Source: Gari tellinella
Taxonomy: Eukaryota > Mollusca > Bivalvia > Cardiida > Psammobiidae
Direction of reading: 5' to 3'
DNA length: 64,000 nucleotides
Assembly (NCBI GenBank): GCA_922989275.2
Contig: OV277861.1
Span: 27,310,479-27,374,478 of the forward strand
A program made the translations under genes and the position numbers. Shown piece after piece: positions 57,406 through 64,000 of this stretch. How positions within the stretch are numbered: position 1 is the stretch's first letter; each line of letters opens with the position of its first letter. The notes under the pieces are model-generated. The model was not told the DNA's origin, searched no databases, and saw only the letters and a list, made by a program, of their open reading frames with translations.

Positions 57406-58629
57406 GTAAAACACAATTTTCTATCGAAGCCACGCAACTGGATGTACCTTGTAAATATATTTCGTACTATGTTTACAGTAGGTCAGTAACAATACGTCCA
57501 AATACGTATTGTATTATATTGTAATATAATGTTTCAAATTATAAGTACAAAACTTGGATATAATTTAGCCTTGAAAACTTATTTGTAGCAATAAAAGCAT
57601 AAAAGGAGTGCTTAAAATACAAGGGGAGAGTCCAAATTAACATAGCCATTTGTTGAGTATGTTATAACTGTCACAGCATTACATTCAAATTTACAGGGCA
57701 TCCCCTCTCGTATGTGCTCAATTAAAAAATATATAAAATATAAAATATTGCAATACGAAAAACTGTATTAAAATACGTATATCTAAGAGGACTCTAACAA
57801 AGTAATGCCGTGCTGTTACGCCCCTACTGAATAGCATCAATTATTATTGGAAAACATAGTTTATTTTCTGTTCTGGTTCGACTCGAAACCTATGACATAT
57901 AATTTTTTTTACCAAGAACAGTTCTCTAATTCGCGATAATTCACTGCAAGCGCATCATTCGATCGACCGTGCAATTTATCAATGATATTCCTTAAATCAC
58001 GTGATGTAAACACGTAGTAAATCTGAGATTCGACAATTCCAGTTGTTCGCCGGTGCCATTTCGTTAAGCAAAAGCACCATTAACCTGAACATTTAAAATT
58101 AAAGTTCTGTCTCCGGTAAATACAGTTTAAAGTTAAATTTCAACCACATGTGTTTCTATCTGTTCCATGTTAAAATCTAGCACAGTCGAAAATGCTTTCA
58201 CTTTTCTCAATTTATAATCTCGATAGCTTTGGCATATAGATGTCCAGATTTGATGCAAATGGTATCGTTGTTCGCTTCAAGGTGACAGATAAACCATAAT
58301 TGAGTTGATATTGTCGATTCTGGTGAGTTTACGTCCTTTACTTTTAGAATATTAAGGGTGAAAAGCAGCAAAAGTTGTCGAAAGTTAATCCAGTAGCCAA
58401 AATGGCGTAGCATATGCCAACATTCCGGTGTTGGGTATTCTCATGGAAATTTTGTTTTAAAAGAATCATAATGGAATCGAAGTAATGAATTCGTAGCTAC
58501 ACATGATCCTGCATCAGATTATTGTCAGTCGTTGATATCACACTAAGTATCCCGTAATACCTCAACTTCTAACTATGATCTAATACACAAAAATGCACAG
58601 CTACGAATTCGTTCTTTTTTTGAATTTTA

Positions 58630-59534
58630 CATATTAGTTTTACTACACTTAACATTATCTTCGTTCGCTTCCTTTAAACAGCGGAAAAGCGTCATATCCT
58701 AGAATGAAATAAGGGATATATTGTCATCGTGTGGGTGTGGTTCGCGGGTTGGAAACCAATGGTGCTGTTTTCTTGGGCTGACCGTAGGGAGTTCTCAAGG
58801 AAGATTCCTGCATCGGAAGCCAATCCGTTGCTTCCCATACTTATCCACAGGAACTTGTACTCTGCATCTACCATACGTAGCAGCACAATATAGCAAAATC
58901 CCTTGTAATTATAAGACTGGCTTCCAGGCAGATCCGGCCTCTTGATAGCTACATGTTTGTTGTCTATGGTCCCACATACAATGTTGAAGTTCCATCGGTT
59001 GCAGAATTTCTGCGCTACATCACGTCATCGGTCATGGGTTGAAGGCAGGGCTATGAGTTCATCGTTGAACTGGTTTATAAATAGCCCAACATACCTCACG
59101 TACAAAGAGGGGGGGGGGGGTGTTGTGTGCAACACTGAAAACGTACTGTAAGCATTTGAAACTCATTCCTCTAGCCCAAATATGAGTGTTCACACCAGCT
59201 TCTCTCCAGGCTCGATGGAACCACGACCTCTGTTTGACTTGGTGATATGCGAGCTGACACGTAGCAGCAACTGGGCAACCATATTGACGCTTTTCCTTAT
59301 GCAGTTGATGTTGTCGTCCTCGAAATCCTTATCAAGCTCTCGGAAGAGGGTATAGTTGTGTCTGAACGGCCTACTTCGCTCAGTCCATGACTTTACTCAC
59401 CAACGCCTCTCATGCCTTCTCTGGTGTTGACGCTCACGGATAAGAATGACCAAAGTAGCATGATGGCGTTCTTCTTCATCTTGAATTATTCTCCTTGATA
59501 TTGCAACATCCACCATCTGAGGTTGAATGACCAT
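58630..59534 (-). pseudogene. PIF/Harbinger transposase (DDE_Tnp_4 type), decayed
   Basis: Translation on the minus strand from an ATG at 59,534 gives an N-terminal region ending HERRW, then TGA (59,397-59,399) where the family has Trp. It continues with WTERSRPFRHNYTLFRELDK, a segment LLLRVSSHITKSNRGRGSIE (frame shifted) and, after a poly-G tract near 59,108, NQFNDELIALPSTHD. A second TGA (59,025-59,027) again replaces Trp. Then comes the catalytic region: NIVCGTIDNKHVAI (first Asp in the G-x-I-D-x-K-H motif), YNYKGFCYIVLLRMVDAEYK, and GSNGLASDAGIF (second Asp). A frameshift near 58,705 separates PYFILGYDAFPLF, which carries the third acidic motif (family G-D-D-A-F). So all motifs are traceable but at least two stops and several frameshifts kill it. 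TATAAA on the minus strand (59,587-59,592) sits 53 bp before the ATG. Confidence 0.85.
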
Positions 59535-59586
59535 TATTGCCGAATTCTCATGAGCAAGTGACGACAGTTTCAGTTTTGTCTTTACA

Positions 59587-59592
59587 TTTATA
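59587..59592 (-). promoter_or_regulatory. TATA box of the Harbinger transposase gene
   Basis: TATAAA on the minus strand, just inside the right subterminal repeats and 53 bp upstream of the likely start codon. Confidence 0.5.
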
Positions 59593-60513
59593 CCCTCATA
59601 GGGGCATTATTCGTAAGATAAACGTACGAATGACGTGAGTCATTCGTACGGCTGCCGTACGCCGAGCGCAAGAGAATATCCGAATTCGTACGGCTGCCTT
59701 GCGGCTGTCTTGCAATTTCGCACGGCTGCTGTGCGACCATCTTGCGGCTGTCGTGCGAATTTTGCACCACAGTTTTCCAATGTTCTCGGTAAACATCGTA
59801 CGACTCGTGAGACAGCCGTACGGTGTTCGTGCGGCGGTCTTGCGTTGTCTACGATCGACACGAATTTGAAATCACTTGCTGCGATTTGTCTTGCGATACA
59901 CTGGACCTTCGAAATCGTACGAAATAAAATTCGTACGGCTGATGTGAAACGGGCTTAAACAAAGAGCACGAGTCACGAAAACAGACAAATAACCAGAATC
60001 AAGGGCTTCGATTGAAAAAAATGAAATCTGTGGATTGTTTGTCTTATAGTTATGATCACCCTGTGGAAGTGGTTCGGTTTGGGTTTTGGCCGATTTGACC
60101 CATACTTACTCGTCACAAGGGAATTAGTCCAGCGGATAAGTACCCAAAAGTGGAACAATTGTGCATTTTATGATAAAAGCATGAAACTTGGTACACTGGT
60201 ACTAGACATTATTAGAAGCGTTTTAAAGATTGGAGGCATTCTGGATCTGTCTTGTGTCGACCATGGCGACCATTTATAGAATGGCCGCCAAATAGAACAG
60301 TTTTCTACAATCTAGTGGCAATGTATCTCGGTTTATCATATTTCAACAGAGCTGAATCACTAAAAGCAGCTGCAAGTATGATGACTTATTACAGAAAATC
60401 AGTATAAGAATATTTTGGATTTATATATTGGTCATTTAAGGTATTTTCATCCTAAATACACCCCCTCCAAAAAATAAATAAATCAAACAAATCAAAACAC
60501 AGAATTTTAAGTA

Positions 60514-60756
60514 CAGTGGAGAACACATTATTCTTTCCAATTAAGACGTTTATGCTTAAACATTATGTCCATTGCAAACAGTTTGGATCCAGATCAGACG
60601 GGTTACCTGGTGAGTGGTCAGGTTCTAAGCTGTTTGTCGTTAAAATATAAATAAATCGTCAGAAATTTAATGAAGTTGACCTTTTCTACATTTCATTGCA
60701 CTATTGTATTTGCATTTATTTTCCTTCAAATGAAAAGAATATCCTCTTCTCCACTG
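60514..60756. mobile_element. R element, 243 bp, with TA flanks
   Basis: CAGTGGAGAACACATTATTC and its mirror ending TCTTCTCCACTG, with TA at 60,512-60,513 and 60,757-60,758. The Q-type hairpin has decayed (GGATCCAGATCAGACGGG versus GGTTCTAAGC). Confidence 0.82.
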
Positions 60757-60889
60757 TAGATCTATAACAATATTAAAAACTTAATGACTTTCATACCATC
60801 AGATGCATTTTGGGGGATTTATTTTCTTGATTTGTGAGACACCAAATTTGGTGGCACAGGGGATCAGTATTTGCGCTCACAATACCGCA

Positions 60890-62235
60890 TTTGCTGAGTA
60901 ATGTACATGGAACCTTTTCTTTCGCATATCTACATCTTCTTCAACAGCATATATGATAACAGCGCAGTATGCTGAACCAGCAGGTGGCGGATTTATCCAC
61001 ATAACTTCCAACTCGGCCGAATCATTATTTAATATTCAACCAAATTCTGCTGGCTCTTGAAGTTGTGGTGCTTTTAGCAAGCTCTAATCCCATACGTGGC
61101 CAGGCTGGTACCCAACACTTAGAAGATGTTGATAGAGAACATCCTGTGTTGGCGGTATATGTTCAGTACTCCTGCCTGTTTTGGTAAACACCATCTGTCT
61201 GGCAATGTTAACATAGTTTTCAGAGCTTCCATACATCAATGCAACGTACCTGGCGTGACACACAGTCTGATCAAGCTGTTTGTTTTATTATACCACCAAC
61301 ACATGTAACATCATGAACAGCAGGAAGCGAGTTTGTCACTTCCTAGAGTATGTGCCATTGACTTAGTGTCCAAGTAGTAGAACCATTTCTCCCTTTCAAA
61401 GGCAAAACACAGATGTTTACATCCGATCATGTGAGCAAGACTGCTAGCACAACTTTGTCTGTGTCAACAGTCCTGAGTAAGTTATTTTTGCAACTTTGGT
61501 TGGTCTCATCTGCGGCATGAAGCAACATCATAGTATCTGTTTCCTTGTGTTTAGAAGGAAATAACGATTCAGCGTCAAATGTCTCTCAACGACGCAGTTT
61601 TCCAATGAATAATGAAAACTATGCCAGGAAGTTATTATTCTATCACTTGTTCACTGAGGAGATTGAATAGTTTTGTCCTGCAGGAATTGATGCCAGTTTC
61701 CGGGCAACCTTTTGTTTACCTCGATCCTAATTCGTGCGCCCTTTCCCCAATGTTTCGTGTGTCACACGAGTTCTAGGCATTGGAGAAGGTCTGCCTTTTT
61801 GCACAATCGCATTTCACCGCAGTCTGAGAGGGAAGGTGGAAAGCATGGGGTTTCGTTGTGATAATATATTGTAAAAGAAAGAGTCAGTGCCACATATTTG
61901 ACTAGCAATACATGTTACACGTATATAGTATTAAAAATAAACTACAATAACAAAATTATATGGACTTCAGCTGCTCCTGGCTGTGTGGTTTTCCTTCTGT
62001 GGTCGAGATCTGAACAAGGGAAGACTGTTCTTTGGTATCCCGTCATCAACTGCAGCAGTGCGATCCACCAGACGATTCTTAAAGAATTTATAGCATTGAT
62101 TTTCACCCAGCTGTTTCATTCTGCGAACTTACACCCGCTGCGTCTAACACCTTTCGCGTATCGAGCACCAAAAGATCACCAAGGTTTTGTAAGAAAGGGT
62201 TGCCCATACTGCTCAGCGTCATGCAGATTCTACAT
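60890..62235 (-). pseudogene. Multicopy gene with FEN/PIN-like acidic motifs, decayed copy 1
   Basis: Read on the minus strand from about 62,235: DLLVLDTRKVLDAAGVSSQN, frameshift, then CYKFFKNRLVDRTAAVDDGI and SLPLFRSRPQKENHTARSS, a gap, then GNW/HQFLQ-like sequence. Next come ETDTMMLLHAADETNQSC, LLRTVDTDKVVLAVLLT, VFTKTGRSTEHIPPTQDVLY followed by QHLLSVGYQPGHVW, LLKAPQLQEPAEFG and ELEVMWINPPPAGS. I know this order from a large, unnamed protein family of cnidarians and molluscs. Its E-x-D-T, V-D-T-D-x-V-V-L and T-G-C-D motifs resemble the metal-binding acidic residues of FEN/PIN-type nucleases (inference). Here the third motif is lost (TCVGG) and many stops and shifts occur. Copy 2 lies opposite, from 63,496. 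Confidence 0.6.
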
Positions 62236-62524
62236 ATGTTTGAGAAACAGTGCTCCTGAAAATAACAGTTGGTTGTCATATAGTTTACGATTTAGTGTCA
62301 CACAACGGCTTTGATGATTCAGTCATTTATAATGGAAAAGTAAGGACAATTTGGTTTATTGTTCCATTAAAACATAATTCATTTATGACATGCGAGTATG
62401 GAATAGTAGTCTAGTAGAGCAAACCCCCAGTTGCAAGTTACACATAATTTTCTCACATCTGTTGGAGACAGAGTTAATTGTGCTGACCTGGAACAGAGCT
62501 ATCCATGAAGACAACGTCCTTGTG

Positions 62525-63058
62525 TAAGTTGAGGCACTGTTTTAAACAGACATGCTTTACGTTCAACCTGCTTTAAGTTAAGAGATTTAAGGTATCCACT
62601 ACTGTTTACTACGATATAGAAACTATTTTAGGTTCTAACATATTCATGATTATATAATCGGGATAGGTTTAGATGATCATTTGTTTCGGGTTTTATATAA
62701 CGCAAAGAAGAACGCGTATTAAGGCGCATTCTGCTTTGTTTTCAACTTGCATTAAGCATAAAGAGCTAAGGCATTATATATTGTCTACTACAATGTAAAC
62801 AATATTCGTTAGAATATATATTCATGATTATATAAACGGGATACGTTTAGGTGATCACTTGAAGTGGATTTAAAGTGAAGTCGAAAGCGCCTTAAGGCGC
62901 GTTCTGCTTTACTTTAACCCTGCTTTAAGTTTCAATCTCTAGGCTACCATCAGCTAGAGTATAGAGATAATTTATTTAAAAAACGTGACTGCATAAGCAG
63001 GAATTACTTTGAAATAAATACAAAAGTGTTGAATTGCGTGTCTATGGAGCAATAGGTT
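62525..63058. mobile_element. P element remnants
   Basis: Three arms: ACGTTCAACCTGCTTTAAG at about 62,559, GCGCATTCTGCTTTGTTTTC at about 62,722, and a proper hairpin at about 62,878-62,931 turning on GCGCCTTAAGGCGC. The last is followed by TATGGAGCAATAGG before TTAA (63,055-63,058). Confidence 0.6.
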
Positions 63059-63365
63059 AACAAACGGGGGCTTTTTCAGGGAAAGTTTACAGTCATGAAT
63101 TAACTGAACTTCTTACTGGATTGGTCAAGATGGAATCATCATTTGCATCACATGTATGTCACTACGAGGATAAACCAGGCAGGTCATATCAATGGCATGA
63201 TGCTATGATATTCATAAGTGGATACTTACCCTTACCGGACACCTAACCTTAGGTTTACACAAAGATTCATGTTTGTGACATTGACATCTTCCTGTTTCTG
63301 ATTTTCTCTTTGGACCGGAGTTATGAATGTTACCCTAAGCTTCCTTGGTATCCTTTACCTTTAGG

Positions 63366-63450
63366 GGCCATGGTGGCCGCTTGGTCGAGGTCACTTGCAC
63401 TTAAGCCTCTCACCTCCTAGATGTGGGTTCAAATCAGGCTTAGGGCAATT
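63366..63450 (+). ncRNA. tRNA-like SINE head (Leu/Ser type)
   Basis: A-box-like TGGTGGCCGCTTGGTCGAGG, long variable region, and B-box-like GTGGGTTCAAATCAGGC. It directly abuts the 5' side of the coding fragment that starts near 63,496. Confidence 0.5.
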
Positions 63451-63495
63451 TATTTCAAGATAGTGTCGAAGGAATAGTCACCGTAGTGTGAGAAA

Positions 63496-64000
63496 ATGTC
63501 GCAGCCAGGAGCAACTGGAGTCCACATACGTAAGTGTAGTTTATTTAGTGAAATGCGATTTGTGCAAGAAGGCAGACCTTCTCCAATGTCTAGAACTCTC
63601 GAACCAGAAAGTGATGATGCTGATAGCATAGTATCTGGAATGGACATGGTCACCATTGATGGTGTGGAAATTTCCAACACAATCAAGTCCCACACATCAA
63701 TTGGATGAGTATGCACCTGAGTTCATGAACATCATACGGAGACAATTGTCAGATTCTGTTTGCCGTGGTGATTTAGTTTTGATGTTTACAAATCTGAGTA
63801 TTAAAACGCACACACTTAAAAAGAGGGGAAAGGGCGCACGAATTAGGATCGAAGGAAACAAAAGGTTGCCCGGAAACTGGCATCAATTCCTGCAGGAAGA
63901 CGGTAATAAAACAAAACTATTTAATCTCCTCAGTGAACAAGTGATAGAAGAACAATTTCCTGGCATACATATATTTGTCATTACTCATGGGGAAGCTGCG
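63496..64000 (+). CDS. Multicopy gene with FEN/PIN-like motifs, copy 2, partial at window end
   Basis: The frame from 63,496 reads MSQPGATGVHIRKCSLFSEM and later DSIVSGMDMVTIDGVEISNT, then IKSHTS. It shifts by one base near 63,700 into a frame open from 63,659 to the window end (114 codons). This second frame reads DEYAPEFMNIIRRQLSDSV, then KRGKGARIRIEGNKRLPGNW, then HQFLQEDGNKTKLFNLLSEQ and FPGIHIFVITHGEAA. In the family this corresponds to the K-R-G-K-G basic patch and the G-N-W-x-x-F-L segment just before the acidic catalytic-like motifs, which would lie beyond the window. The 5' part shares sequence with copy 1 from GCAGCCAGGAGCAACTGG on. The frameshift suggests a pseudogene, or an intron or sequencing error. 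Confidence 0.55.

Larger units (their letters stand above)
56835..59955. mobile_element. Complete 3,121-bp PIF/Harbinger transposon with TIRs and TAA duplication
   Basis: Ends share 25 identical bases starting AGCCCGTTTCACATCAGCCG, inverted at the two ends. TAA lies directly outside both (56,832-56,834 and 59,956-59,958), the 3-bp target duplication typical of PIF/Harbinger. About 400 bp inside each end is filled with CGTACGGCTGCCGTACG-type palindromic repeats, probable binding sites (inference). A decayed transposase lies on the minus strand, and a possible second gene start lies on the plus strand. This two-gene layout is known for autonomous Harbinger elements. Confidence 0.9.

Noticed and set aside
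61898..62314. 138-codon plus-strand frame, the longest in the window
   Set aside because: It is antisense to the FEN/PIN-like pseudogene, where the minus strand has the recognisable motifs.
1..64000. Frequent GGGTTAA/TTAACCC motifs considered as telomeric repeats
   Set aside because: They are the ends and TTAA flanks of P and Q elements, not tandem telomere arrays.

Overview
This window looks like eukaryotic, repeat-dense intergenic or intronic DNA, most likely from a bivalve mollusc (probably a heterodont clam). I base this on AT-rich sequence with no long ORFs, many short hairpin DNA transposons, tRNA-like SINE heads, ~155-bp mollusc-type tandem repeats, and decayed genes of the PIF/Harbinger, MULE and jockey-like LINE families. 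The taxon is judged from remembered repeat style, not from a search. No intact host gene is visible. A few candidate exons and core promoters are listed at low confidence. || LAYOUT. 1-25,566 is a recent, nearly identical segmental rearrangement. Copy A (1-9,242) is repeated in direct orientation 11,443 bp downstream as copy B (11,444-20,685). It is followed by an inverted arm (20,682-25,566) that is the reverse complement of 9,241-14,127. Two of the junctions lie at the centre of one ~166-bp palindromic foldback element, which is intact at 9,159-9,324. From 25,567 onward the sequence is single-copy but crowded with transposons. 26.8-28.7 kb holds hAT-like and hairpin elements. 29.5 kb holds a decayed coding exon. 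32.8-37.6 kb holds three candidate exons among repeats, including a four-level nest of elements at 35.7-37.4 kb. 38.5-39.0 kb holds a hairpin MITE inside another. 39.8-40.6 kb is a LINE fragment and 40.75-41.44 kb a hAT element with an exact 8-bp target duplication. 41.4-45.1 kb holds tandem tRNA-like units and tandem arrays. 45.24-47.79 kb is bounded by inverted GGCCGAAACGAC arrays. 48-54.8 kb holds inverted-repeat elements and a second ~155-bp array. 56.835-59.955 kb is a complete but dead PIF/Harbinger transposon. 60.9-64.0 kb holds two opposed copies of a multicopy gene family whose acidic motifs resemble FEN/PIN-type nucleases. || HAIRPIN FAMILIES (labels used below). P: TTAA-flanked, ends CCCTTTACC, ~244 bp, core hairpin beginning GCTTAAAGCAGG. 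Q: TTAA-flanked, ends CCCTTTC, ~205-250 bp, core hairpin beginning CAAACAGTTTGGATCC. R: TA-flanked, ends CAGTGGAGAA, ~240 bp, with a Q-type hairpin in the middle. S: TA-flanked, ends CAGTAAAACCTCTCT, with a P-type hairpin or none. T: hAT-like, ends CAGTGTTCCCTC, with a Q-type hairpin. The same two hairpin modules therefore sit in the middle of several elements with unrelated ends. The families also insert into each other at TTAA or TA sites, including the TTAA at the hairpin centre. This mobile-hairpin system, and the duplication whose breaks lie in a palindrome, are the most interesting content of the window.
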